Source: Acidimicrobiaceae bacterium (GTDB lineage Bacteria > Actinomycetota > Acidimicrobiia > Acidimicrobiales > RAAP-2). Taken from it: a stretch of DNA of 52,156 bases. The stretch is taken from positions 71,003-123,158 of the forward strand of contig PLHD01000013.1 in the NCBI GenBank assembly GCA_003138815.1. The letters run 5' to 3'. The notes under the pieces are model-generated. The model searched no databases and was not told the origin of the DNA. It worked only from the letters and a program-made list of their open reading frames with translations. A program made the position numbers and the translations under genes. Of the stretch, positions 26,063 to 34,085 are shown piece after piece (position 1 is the stretch's first letter; every line of letters begins with the position of its first letter).

Positions 26063-27945
26063 TGCCGGCGAGGCCGCTCAAGAGTCCCGTCGCGTGGCTG
26101 GGCAGCCTCGTCGTCCTGTACCTGGGACTTCCGCTGGCGGCCTTCGCGGTTCGCTTCCTATCAGCGCCGTCCCGCGGCTTCGGGGTCCCGGGACTGTTTC
26201 CGGCGTTGTGGGTGTCTCTCGTGTGTGCGACGATCTCGTTGGGCCTCATTACCTTGTTCGGGGTCCCGCTCGCGTACGTGCTGGCCCGCTCCAAGGGCCG
26301 AGCGGCCTCGGTCGCGGCGCTGGTCGTCCAGATTCCCCTGGCCCTGCCCCCGATCATGGCCGGGATCGTGCTCATCTACGTCGTCGGCCCCTACACCTTC
26401 CTGGGCCGACTCTTCGGCGGTCATCTCACCGACTCGATGATCGGGATCGTGCTCGCGATGACGTTCTGCTCGGCACCGTTCCTGATCGTGACCGCCCGCT
26501 CGTCATTCGCGATGGTGGATCAAGGGCTCCTGGACGTGGCCGCCACCCTGGGCCACTCGGAGTTCTCGCGTTTCATGCGTGTCGCCGTGCCGATGGCCGG
26601 GCCTGGAATCCGAGGGGGGATGCTCCTGGCGTGGCTACGGGCCTTCGGCGAGTACGGCGCGGTGATCATCCTCGCCTACAACCCGGCGTCACTGCCCGTC
26701 TACACGTACAACCAGTTCAGCGGCCGGGGGCTGCCCACCACCCTGGCGCCCACCGCGCTGGCGCTCGGGGTGGCCGTCGTCGTGGTGATGATCAGCCGGG
26801 TCAAATTCCCCAGGACCGATGGTGCGCGCGCCAGCGCCTCGGCGGCCCGTGCGCCGTCGCCGTCGCCGACCCAGCCCGTACGCTTCGCCGTCGACCACCA
26901 TCTCGGATCGTTTCATCTGGAGCTGTCGCACGATTCGGGTGCGAGCCACCTGGCCGTGCTGGGTCCCTCGGGCTCGGGCAAGTCCGCCCTGCTGCGGTGC
27001 CTGGTCGGGCTCTATGGTCGAGAGCCCGGGCCAGTCTGGTACGGCGACCAGCCGGTCCAGGACGTTGCGGTCGAGCAGCGCCGCGTGGGTTACGTCGCCC
27101 AGGGGTTCTCGCTGTACCCCCACCTCACGGTGTGGCGCCACCTGTTGTTCGCCAGGGGCGCCACGCCGGAACTGGCCGCCTACTGGCTCAATCACCTTCG
27201 CCTCGACGGCCTGGAGAGCCGGTACCCATCCGAGCTCTCGGGCGGGCAGCGCCAGCGGGTCGGCCTGGCCCAGGTCCTCTGCGAGAGCCCCCAGGTCCTG
27301 CTCCTGGACGAGCCGTTCTCCGCCCTCGACCTGCCGGTGCGCCTGGAACTTCGCCGCGAGCTTCGCCGCCTCCAGCACGAGACCGGACTCGCGACCGTAC
27401 TCGTCACGCACGACCCCGAAGAGGCCGCCTTCCTCTCCGAAGAGGTGATCGTCATCGCCAACGGCCGGGCGCTCCAATCCGGGGCGAGCCGCGAGGTGTT
27501 CACCCGTCCCGCGTCACCCGAAGTGGCCCGGCTGCTCGGCATCGCGAACATGCACCACGCGGTCGTCGCCTCGAGGCAGCGGATCGACGCGCACGGCGTC
27601 CTCATCGCGGTGGGCGACACCGACATCGCGACGGGCACCCCGGTGCTGTGGAGCGTGCGACCCGAAAGGGTGTCCGTGATCGCGGCCCCGGGTCAGGGCG
27701 AGCCGGCGATCGGCGAACGGTCCGGCGCTCCGATCGGAACGGTGCGCGACATCGCCGACGTGGGCGTGGCCGTGGACCTCTTCATCACCATGAGCCCGCT
27801 GTTCGAGCTTCAGGCCCGCGTGGTCGAACCGGGGAACCTTCGCGTGGGCGACCGGTGCCGCGTCGAGATCGCGCCGTCGGCGGTCTCGCTCTGGGCGCAA
27901 CCGTCCCAGGGCGAGGAGGCCGTCGGGTCGTATTCGCTCCGGTAG
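26062..27945 (+). CDS. modBC: Fused molybdate ABC transporter: ModB permease + ModC ATPase
   Basis: This 627-aa protein has residues 1-250 as a ModB-type permease with about six membrane segments and the EAA loop (LDVAATLGHSEFSRFMRVAV, then GGMLLAWLRAFGEYGAVIIL). Residues 275-480 form an ABC ATPase: Walker A GPSGSGKS, Q-loop GYVAQGFSLYPHLTV, signature LSGGQRQRVGLAQVL, Walker B LLLDEPFSALD and switch LVTHDPEEA. Residues 520-615 are a TOBE-like regulatory domain. The permease and ATPase genes are separate in most bacteria. The GTG start (26062-26064) shares its first base with the modA stop. It is convergent with the MerR-Mop gene. Confidence 0.9.
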   Translation: MPARPLKSPVAWLGSLVVLYLGLPLAAFAVRFLSAPSRGFGVPGLFPALWVSLVCATISLGLITLFGVPLAYVLARSKGRAASVAALVVQIPLALPPIMAGIVLIYVVGPYTFLGRLFGGHLTDSMIGIVLAMTFCSAPFLIVTARSSFAMVDQGLLDVAATLGHSEFSRFMRVAVPMAGPGIRGGMLLAWLRAFGEYGAVIILAYNPASLPVYTYNQFSGRGLPTTLAPTALALGVAVVVVMISRVKFPRTDGARASASAARAPSPSPTQPVRFAVDHHLGSFHLELSHDSGASHLAVLGPSGSGKSALLRCLVGLYGREPGPVWYGDQPVQDVAVEQRRVGYVAQGFSLYPHLTVWRHLLFARGATPELAAYWLNHLRLDGLESRYPSELSGGQRQRVGLAQVLCESPQVLLLDEPFSALDLPVRLELRRELRRLQHETGLATVLVTHDPEEAAFLSEEVIVIANGRALQSGASREVFTRPASPEVARLLGIANMHHAVVASRQRIDAHGVLIAVGDTDIATGTPVLWSVRPERVSVIAAPGQGEPAIGERSGAPIGTVRDIADVGVAVDLFITMSPLFELQARVVEPGNLRVGDRCRVEIAPSAVSLWAQPSQGEEAVGSYSLR

Positions 27946-27979
27946 GCGCGGCCTCGGTCGGGTGTTCTCGTGGCGTCGC

Positions 27980-28381
27980 TCAAAACTGCGCGGGGACCTC
28001 GACGCCGACGTTGGTGGCCTTGACGACGGCGTCGACCGTCATCCCCGGTACCAGGCGCAGCTCGTCGGCGGCTTCGCGCGTGATCAGCGAGACGAAGCGG
28101 TGCGGACCGGCCTGAATCTCGACCTGCGCGACGACCTTGTCCTTGACGACCTTGGTGACGATCCCGACGAAGCGGTTACGGGCCGACTGGGCCCGGGGCT
28201 GGACCGGAGTCTGGTTGCTGGCTATCTGCGACGCGAACCGGGCGAGCTCGGCGCCGTCGAACACGCGCCGCCCGCCCGGTCCGACGGTTACGCCGATACG
28301 CCCGCTGTCGGCCCAGCGGCGCACCGTATCGACGCTGACGCCCAGAAGCTCGGCAGCCTGGCCAACGCGGTACTCGGTCAT
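27980..28381 (-). CDS. MerR-type HTH fused to a Mop (TOBE) molybdate-binding domain
   Basis: This 133-aa protein has residues 1-45 as an excisionase/MerR-like helix-turn-helix (VGQAAELLGVSVDTVRRWAD, then a basic wing G-P-G-G-R-R-V-F). Residues 68-133 are one Mop/TOBE domain (ARNRFVGIVTKVVKDKVVAQ, then SLITREAADELRL and ATNVGVEV). Such proteins are thought to sense molybdate in actinobacteria and related groups that lack E. coli-type ModE, so it is the likely regulator of modA-modBC and its neighbours. The start is ATG 28381, 6 nt after a TATCCT box, so it is probably leaderless; TTG 28387 is the alternative. It is convergent with modBC, 34 nt away. Confidence 0.87.
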   Translation of the reverse strand: MTEYRVGQAAELLGVSVDTVRRWADSGRIGVTVGPGGRRVFDGAELARFASQIASNQTPVQPRAQSARNRFVGIVTKVVKDKVVAQVEIQAGPHRFVSLITREAADELRLVPGMTVDAVVKATNVGVEVPAQF

Positions 28382-28387
28382 CTCCAA

Positions 28388-28393
28388 AGGATA
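28388..28393 (-). promoter_or_regulatory. -10 box TATCCT for the MerR-Mop gene
   Basis: On the minus strand TATCCT ends 6 nt before the ATG at 28381, the leaderless layout repeated elsewhere in the window. Confidence 0.45.
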
Positions 28394-28417
28394 GTGAGCA
28401 CCGAGCCCTGGTGTCCC

Positions 28418-29316
28418 CTAGCCTCCGATCATCGACATCGATCGCGCCGGTCGCAGGAACCCGGGTTGGTTGGTGGCGTGGCCCGGGAACTTCGCCCACA
28501 CGGCCTCCCGCAGCATCCTGGCGATTTCGCCGGCGCCGGCGCCGCCGCGCAGTACGTCGCGGGCCGAGCGCTCGTCATCGGAGAACGGGCAGTTTAGGAA
28601 CGCGCCGTCGGCCGTGAGGCGCAGTCGCTCGGCGGGCGCCGGCTCGCCATGGTCGCCGAGCGCTTCGAGGGGCCAGACCTGAGAGATCCGCTCGAAGACC
28701 TCCTGGCCCGGCACCAGCGACGACCGGTCCCACTGACCTTGCGCGTCCAGTGGCATGAACTCGATGAACCGGACGATCCGGCCGGTCTCGCGGGCGAAGG
28801 CGGCGAAGTCGAGGACCTCGTCGTCGCTCCTGCCGCGCAGCAGCACGACGTTGACCTTCAGCGGCAGGAGCCCCGCCGCCTCGGCCGCGTCCATTGCGCT
28901 GAGCACGGTGGCGAGGTCCCCGCGGCGGCGAATCGACTCGAAGCGGTCGGCCCGAAGGGAGTCACAGCTCACGTTCACCCGCTTCAACCCCGCTGCCGCG
29001 AGCCCCGCCGCCATCTTCGCGAGCTGCATTCCGTTGGTGGTGAGGGCCAGGTCCTCGAGGCCGATCGAGGTGAGGCGCGATACCAGGGAGGTGAGGTCCT
29101 TGCGCACGAGCGGCTCGCCGCCCGTAAGCCGGATCGAGGTCACGCCCAGGTCGCGGGCCACCGCCGCGACGCGGCCGATCTCCTCGTAGGAGAGCAACTG
29201 TGACCTGGGCAGGAACGTCATTCCCTCGTCGGGCATGTAGTAGACGCAGCGCAGGTTGCACCGGTCGGTGACCGAGATGAGCAGGTCGGTGTGGACCCGG
29301 CCGACTAGATAGGCAC
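28418..29316 (-). pseudogene. moaA: Damaged moaA (GTP 3',8-cyclase)
   Basis: The body is clearly MoaA: GRVHTDLLISVTDRCNLRC, TSIRLTGGEPLVRKDL, LALTTNGMQLAKMA, RVNVSCDSL, RFIEFMPLDAQG and the ending RPARSMSMIGG. Three lesions are visible. (1) The radical-SAM motif should be C-x3-C-x2-C, but the third Cys is Tyr (codon TAC, 29237-29239). (2) Near the C-terminus about 25 residues are missing before RLRLTADG, taking two of the three cysteines of the second 4Fe-4S cluster; only the Cys in FLNCPFSDDE remains. (3) The expected start (GTG 29316, preceded by aaaggaga) runs into TAG after three codons, with an apparent 2-nt insertion before the conserved frame resumes. An alternative upstream start could still make a chain, but it could not bind either cluster properly. 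MoaA makes the first pathway intermediate from GTP. Confidence 0.82.
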
Positions 29317-29457
29317 CGTCTCCTTTGCAAGATGATGCCACCTGAAGGCCGCTGAGATCTGGAGGGGTGTTTGCCCGCGAGAGTGCTCGCCACCTTGTCC
29401 TCGAATGCGCTGGCCGGCGCAGACCGATCGACGGATGCGGGAGTTGCAAGAGGCGTC

Positions 29458-29463
29458 TATAAA
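29458..29463 (+). promoter_or_regulatory. -10 box TATAAA for the MsrP-like gene
   Basis: TATAAA ends 8 nt before the ATG at 29472, with no Shine-Dalgarno between. The transcript is probably leaderless. Confidence 0.45.
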
Positions 29464-29471
29464 CTGCCCGC

Positions 29472-30200
29472 ATGCTTCGCAACCGCGGTCAATCGGCTGC
29501 CGGTGGGCAACCGCGTGGAATCGCCGTAGGGCGAAGGGTGTTCTTGGGCGTCGCGGCGCTGGGCGCGGTGGGAGTCGTCGTCGGAGCCAGCGTCCAGAAC
29601 TTCCTCGGCGACGTCTTCGGATCGGGATTCGCCAGCCTGCTGCCCGGCGGCGACCATTTCCGCATCTACACGATCACGGGCGCGTACCCAAAGGTGAGCC
29701 GCGACCGCTACCGACTCGAGGTCAGCGGACTAGTCGAGCGCCCCGCCATGCTCACGATGGATGACCTCGAGGCGATGCCCGCCACTTCGTTCGTCAAGAC
29801 CTTCCAATGCGTCACGGGCTGGAGGGTCCCCGGCGTCCATTGGCAAGGGGTCAGGCTCTCCGAGATCCTCGACACGGTCGGGGTGAAGCCCGGGGCGGTG
29901 GCCCTCAGCTTCGAGTCCTACGACCGCTCCGACAGCGAGAGCCTGACGCTCGAGCAGGCCCGCCTGCCCGATGTCATCGTGGCGTATCGGATGCTCGGCG
30001 GACCCGTCACCACCGAGCACGGCGGACCGGTGCGCCTCTACGTTGCGCCGATGTACGGCTACAAGTCGCTCAAGTGGCTTTCGGCCATCCGAGTCGTGGA
30101 CCAGGTCGTGCCCGGGTACTGGGAGCAGAATGGCTACCCCGTCAACGGCTGGCTGGACGGCACGACCGGATCCACGAATCCCGATCCCGGTCTCACCTAA
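29472..30200 (+). CDS. Molybdopterin-dependent oxidoreductase, sulfite oxidase/MsrP-like, Tat-exported
   Basis: This 242-aa protein has a Tat-like signal, V-G-R-R-V-F-L-G (Arg21-Arg22) followed by a hydrophobic stretch to residue 41. The catalytic domain has the sulfite-oxidase-fold Mo block VKTFQCVTGWRVPGVHWQGV with Cys113 as the Mo ligand, then LPDVIVAYRMLGGPVTTEHG and GGPVRLYVAPMYGYKSLKWL. Its size and single domain resemble MsrP/YedY (methionine-sulfoxide repair) and related small enzymes, not full sulfite oxidases, which carry a dimerisation domain. It should act outside the membrane. The partner cytochrome b gene follows 5 nt downstream. The substrate is unknown. Confidence 0.88.
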   Translation: MLRNRGQSAAGGQPRGIAVGRRVFLGVAALGAVGVVVGASVQNFLGDVFGSGFASLLPGGDHFRIYTITGAYPKVSRDRYRLEVSGLVERPAMLTMDDLEAMPATSFVKTFQCVTGWRVPGVHWQGVRLSEILDTVGVKPGAVALSFESYDRSDSESLTLEQARLPDVIVAYRMLGGPVTTEHGGPVRLYVAPMYGYKSLKWLSAIRVVDQVVPGYWEQNGYPVNGWLDGTTGSTNPDPGLT

Positions 30201-30205
30201 CGCCG

Positions 30206-30853
30206 ATGCCCCCCACTCGAACCACGTCGACGCTGCGAATGCTGCGCTTCGACCGCATCCAGCGCGGCGCCCACTGGGCCAACGCCATCTTGTTCGGCGT
30301 CCTCATGGTGACCGCTATACCGCTGTACTTCGGGTCCCTGTTCGGCATCGTCCTGCAGCGTCACCTCGTGGCCCAGGTCCACTTGTGGACCGGCGTCGCG
30401 CTACCCCTGCCGATCATCGTTTCGCTGGTTGGCCCGTGGGGGGCCCAGATGCGCTGGGACATCCAGCGCATCAACTACTGGACGGCTGATGAGATCCGCT
30501 GGCTGAAGTCGCTCGGACGCACCCCGCTGGAGGCCGACAAGTTCAATCCGGGTCAGAAGCTGAATGCGATCTTCGTCGGCGCCACGATCGTCGTCATGCT
30601 GGCCACCGGTTCGGTACTGCAGTGGTTCAGGCTCTTCCCGGTCTCGTGGCGCACCGGTTCGACGTTCGTCCACGACGTCTTCGCCCTCGCCGTGTTCGTG
30701 GTCGTCATCGGGCACGTCATCATGGCGCTCACCCACCGTGATTCGCTGGTCTCCATGATCAAGGGCCGGGTGAGCGAGGCCTGGGCGGCAAGCCACGCCG
30801 CCGCCTGGCTACACGAGCAGAAGGTGCTGGAGGGCTCCGGGGAACCGGAGTAG
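30206..30853 (+). CDS. Cytochrome b subunit (formate dehydrogenase gamma / b561-like)
   Basis: This 215-aa membrane protein has four hydrophobic segments: about residues 22-42 (HWANAILFGVLMVTAIPLYF), 55-75, 118-140 and 155-178. Histidines suited to heme b ligation lie in RIQRGAHWANA, QVHLWTG, TFVHDVFALA and GHVIMALTH. The layout resembles the cytochrome b of formate dehydrogenases and of sulfite-oxidase-like enzymes. It should pass electrons between the quinone pool and the exported molybdoenzyme encoded 5 nt upstream, the role MsrQ plays for MsrP, though it is not an MsrQ homologue by pattern. ATG 30206. The end is convergent with the acyl-CoA ligase. Confidence 0.85.
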   Translation: MPPTRTTSTLRMLRFDRIQRGAHWANAILFGVLMVTAIPLYFGSLFGIVLQRHLVAQVHLWTGVALPLPIIVSLVGPWGAQMRWDIQRINYWTADEIRWLKSLGRTPLEADKFNPGQKLNAIFVGATIVVMLATGSVLQWFRLFPVSWRTGSTFVHDVFALAVFVVVIGHVIMALTHRDSLVSMIKGRVSEAWAASHAAAWLHEQKVLEGSGEPE

Positions 30854-30913
30854 GAGCCGCGTCTCGAGCGCCCGGGTCTCTCTCGTGGCTGCGGCGCTGC
30901 CTCGCCGACGCGC

Positions 30914-32440
30914 CTAGTGGAACTGCTCGCGCAACCTGAACTTCAGCACCTTGCCGGCCGGATTCCTCGGAAGGACGTCGATCGTCTCGAGACGGATGGG
31001 GAGCTTGTACTTGGCCAGCCTCGCCGCTCCGAAGTCCCTGAGTCCATCGAGGGTCAGTTCCTGGTCGGCCTTCAGCGCCACCACCGCGGTGACGCCCTCG
31101 CCCCATCGTTCGTCGGGCAGGCCGATGATCGCCACCTCGCTCACGCTGGGGTGCTCGTAGAGCACCGACTCCACCTCGGCGGGGTAGACGTTCTCGCCTC
31201 CGGAGATGATCATGTCCTTCATCCGGTCCACGACGTAGACGAAGCCGTCGTCATCGAGGAAACCGACGTCGCCGGAGTGGAACCATCCCCGCGCGTCGAT
31301 CGCGTCGACGGTGGCAGCGGGTTGGTTCCAGTAGCCGGCCATGACGTTCGGACCGCGCGCGCAGACCTCGCCGCGCACCCCCGCTTCGCAGGGGCTGCCC
31401 GCGACGTCGAGAATCGCCAGGTCGCTGTAGAGAGGGCTCTTGCCGGCCGACCCCAATTTCTCAAGCGCGAACTGGGGCTCGAGAATCGCCACGAACGGCG
31501 AGGTCTCGGTGAGTCCGTAGCCCTGGGCGAACGGTATGCCCCTGGCGTTGTAGGCGTTGAGGAGAGGCTCGGGAACCGGCGCGCCGCCGACGATGAAGAG
31601 CGCCACGCTGGAGAAGTCGGTCGCGTCGAAATTCGGGTGCTGGTTCATGAACAGGTACATGGCGGGGACGCCGAACATCGTCGAAACACCGTGGCGCTCG
31701 ATCGCCTCCAAGGCGGCGCCCGGGTCGAAGTTCCGGTGCAGGACGACCTCGCCACCCTTCTGCAGGGTTACCAGGGTTGTGACGTTGAGGCCCCCGATGT
31801 GGAACAGCGGCGCGACGACCAGTGTCCTGTCACCGGTGGCAAATGAGTGCAGCGAGTTCACGTTGTTCCACGCGATGTTGCCGTGGGTCAGCATGGCGCC
31901 CTTCGGCCGTCCGGTCGTTCCCGAGGTGTACATGATCAGGGCGACATCATCGGCCTCGACGTTCTCGGCCTCCGAAAGGGGCTCGCACGATGCGACGATC
32001 TCTTCGAGGCCCTCCCAGCCGTCGCCGGCGCTCTCGGCACCCACGAACCGCTCGCAGGGCAGCTGGCCGCGGATCTCGTCGAGGGCCGCCTTGTGGGCGT
32101 CGTCGGCGACGACCGTGTGCACTCCCGAGTCATTGATGATGTAGTCGAGCTCGCTGGACGTAAGCCGGAAGTTGAGCGGCACGAAGGATGCTCCGAGGCG
32201 CGCGGTAGCGAACATCGTGACGAGGAAGGCGGGATGGTTGAAGCCCAGATAGGCGACGCGGTCCCCGGAGGCGACTCCCCCCTCGCGAAGCGAGGCGGCC
32301 AACCGGTCGATTCGTCCGAGGAACTCGGCGTAGCTCCAGGTCACACCCTCGAAGGTGAGCGCACGGTTGGTCGGGGTCAGCGCGGCACGCTTGGCAATCA
32401 TTCGACCGAGTCCGACGTCGGGGATGTTGTGCGAGGCCAT
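30914..32440 (-). CDS. Fatty-acid/aryl--CoA ligase (AMP-forming)
   Basis: This 508-aa ANL enzyme has phosphate loop IMYTSGTTGRPKGAMLTH, gate residue region LFHIGGLNV, adenine motif GYGLTETSPF, hinge WFHSGDVGFLDDDGFVYVVD and L-motif SGGENVYPAEVESVLYEHP. The final catalytic lysine is in LPRNPAGKVLKFRLR. The pattern is that of the FadD3/FadD13/long-chain fatty-acid CoA ligase group. ATG 32440 lies 6 nt after a TACTTT box, and no Shine-Dalgarno is seen. It is divergent from the livGFHMK importer, whose substrate it may activate; that link is only positional. Confidence 0.88.
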   Translation of the reverse strand: MASHNIPDVGLGRMIAKRAALTPTNRALTFEGVTWSYAEFLGRIDRLAASLREGGVASGDRVAYLGFNHPAFLVTMFATARLGASFVPLNFRLTSSELDYIINDSGVHTVVADDAHKAALDEIRGQLPCERFVGAESAGDGWEGLEEIVASCEPLSEAENVEADDVALIMYTSGTTGRPKGAMLTHGNIAWNNVNSLHSFATGDRTLVVAPLFHIGGLNVTTLVTLQKGGEVVLHRNFDPGAALEAIERHGVSTMFGVPAMYLFMNQHPNFDATDFSSVALFIVGGAPVPEPLLNAYNARGIPFAQGYGLTETSPFVAILEPQFALEKLGSAGKSPLYSDLAILDVAGSPCEAGVRGEVCARGPNVMAGYWNQPAATVDAIDARGWFHSGDVGFLDDDGFVYVVDRMKDMIISGGENVYPAEVESVLYEHPSVSEVAIIGLPDERWGEGVTAVVALKADQELTLDGLRDFGAARLAKYKLPIRLETIDVLPRNPAGKVLKFRLREQFH

Positions 32441-32446
32441 TGGCAA

Positions 32447-32452
32447 AAAGTA
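32447..32452 (-). promoter_or_regulatory. -10 box TACTTT for the CoA ligase gene
   Basis: On the minus strand TACTTT ends 6 nt before the ATG at 32440. This is another leaderless-type arrangement. Confidence 0.4.
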
Positions 32453-32604
32453 CTACCAAAGTGGATCTGCGGCACTCGTATTCCTGGCCCGACCCGACCG
32501 CGCCTTCCCAGTTCGCGCGGGTTGCTCGCGCCGATCGATGAAGCGCGGCCGGGGCGAGAAGCGGCGTGCTCGCGTATGCGCGAACATGTAACGTAAGGGA
32601 CACC

Positions 32605-33381
32605 ATGGCCTCACCATCCGAACTGCCGGCGCTCGCCCTCGAGCACGTCTCAGTTCATTTCGAGGGAATCAGGGCCTTGCGCGACGTTTCATTCACGGTG
32701 TCGTCGGGTGAGATCGTGGGGATGATCGGTCCGAACGGCGCGGGCAAGACGACCGCTTTCAATGTCGCGTGCGGCTTCGTCAAGCCCTCCGAGGGGCGCG
32801 TGCTCTTCCCCGTGAAGAACAGGACGAATCTGAAGCCCAACCAACTCGCCAAGGCTGGCGTAGCCAGGACCCTCCAAGGCGTCGGGCTCTTCCCCCACTG
32901 CACGGTGCTGGAGAACGTGATGGCCGGGGGTCATGTGCGGGCCAACGGCGGATTTGTCTCCGGCTTTCTCTCGCTGCCGGGCGGCGTGCGCTCCGAGAGG
33001 GTGCTTCGCAACGACGCCATGGCCATGCTCGAGCGCCTCGGAATCTCGCGGATGGCGATGCGACTGCCGTCGGCCATCCCCTACGGCATTGCGAAGAAGG
33101 TCTCGGTGGCGCGAGCGCTGATGTGCGAACCGACCCTTCTGCTGCTCGACGAGCCGGCGTCCGGACTCGACGAGGCGGAACTCGACGATTTCGGGTCGCT
33201 CATAACGCAGCTGCGCTCGACGATGGGCGTGCTGCTCGTTGAGCACGACATGGAATTCGTGATGCCGCTGGTCGATCGGCTGGTCGTCTTGAACTTCGGT
33301 GAGGTCATCGCCACGGGCACACCGAAGGAGGTGCGCGACAATGAAGCGGTGATCGCGGCCTACCTGGGGGTGGACGAATGA
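32605..33381 (+). CDS. livG: Branched-chain-type ABC transporter ATPase LivG
   Basis: This 258-aa ABC ATPase is the LivG subunit of a hydrophobic/branched-chain amino acid type importer. Walker A is GPNGAGKT, and the family-specific block AKAGVARTLQGVGLFPHCTV carries the Q-loop region. The signature region is PYGIAKKVSVARALMCEPT, where the usual L-S-x-G-Q is poorly conserved (I-P-Y-G-I). Walker B is LLLLDEPASGLD and the switch is LLVEHDMEFVM. The ATG at 32605 has aaggga upstream. The stop overlaps livF as ATGA. The weak signature motif deserves note, but the start of an ATGA-coupled five-gene operon argues for a working gene. Confidence 0.88.
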   Translation: MASPSELPALALEHVSVHFEGIRALRDVSFTVSSGEIVGMIGPNGAGKTTAFNVACGFVKPSEGRVLFPVKNRTNLKPNQLAKAGVARTLQGVGLFPHCTVLENVMAGGHVRANGGFVSGFLSLPGGVRSERVLRNDAMAMLERLGISRMAMRLPSAIPYGIAKKVSVARALMCEPTLLLLDEPASGLDEAELDDFGSLITQLRSTMGVLLVEHDMEFVMPLVDRLVVLNFGEVIATGTPKEVRDNEAVIAAYLGVDE

Positions 33382-34085
33382 TCGTGGTCGAAGGATTGTC
33401 GGTCTCCTTCGGGGCAGTCCAGGCGTTGCGTGACGTCTCCTTCGAGGCCCAGACCGGGAAGATCACCGCGGTCCTCGGCTCCAACGGTGCGGGCAAGACG
33501 ACCCTTCTGCGCACGATCAGCGGCCTGAAGGAACCCGCCAGCGGATCGGTCATGCTGAACGAACGCTCCCTGTTGCACGTGAAGCCCGAGAATATCGCGC
33601 GCCTCGGCGTGGGGCATGTGCCCGAGGGCCGTGGGGTCATCGGCGAGTTCACGGTCGAGGAGAACCTGCGCCTCGGCGCCATGATGGCGAAGGTCAACCT
33701 GTCGGCCGGGCTGGAGGAGCAGTACGAACGATTCCCGGTGCTGGGCGAGCGGCGCAAGCAGCACGCCGCCAAGCTCTCCGGAGGCGAGCGCCAGATGCTG
33801 GCGATGGCCCGTGCTCTGATCGCGCAACCTTCGGTCCTCTTGCTCGATGAGCCTTCGTTGGGGCTCGCTCCGCTGGTCACCTCGCAGCTGATGCACTCGA
33901 TCCACGACCTCTGCGCCACGAAGAACCTGACGGTGATACTGGTGGAGCAGAATGCGTCGACGGCGCTTCGGATATCGGACCACGCCGTCGTGCTTCATCT
34001 GGGCAGCGTCGTGGCCAACGACGTCGCGTCCAAGATCGCCGCGGACGAGGACCTTCGCCGGTACTACCTGGGTATGGTCGAGTGA
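33378..34085 (+). CDS. livF: Branched-chain-type ABC transporter ATPase LivF
   Basis: This 235-aa ABC ATPase pairs with LivG in the same importer. Walker A is GSNGAGKT. The LivF-type block RLGVGHVPEGRGVIGEFTVE, signature LSGGERQMLAMARAL, Walker B LLLDEPSLGLAP and switch LVEQNAS are all present. VGHVPEGRG and the C-terminal YYLGM ending are LivF hallmarks. The ATG at 33378 overlaps the livG TGA, and the stop overlaps livH. Confidence 0.93.
   Translation: MIVVEGLSVSFGAVQALRDVSFEAQTGKITAVLGSNGAGKTTLLRTISGLKEPASGSVMLNERSLLHVKPENIARLGVGHVPEGRGVIGEFTVEENLRLGAMMAKVNLSAGLEEQYERFPVLGERRKQHAAKLSGGERQMLAMARALIAQPSVLLLDEPSLGLAPLVTSQLMHSIHDLCATKNLTVILVEQNASTALRISDHAVVLHLGSVVANDVASKIAADEDLRRYYLGMVE

Noticed and set aside
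20971-29316. Sequencing error as the cause of the moeA and moaA damage
   Set aside because: The lesions include a substitution in a key codon, a nonsense codon and in-frame deletions of 25 to about 150 codons, not only single-base indels.
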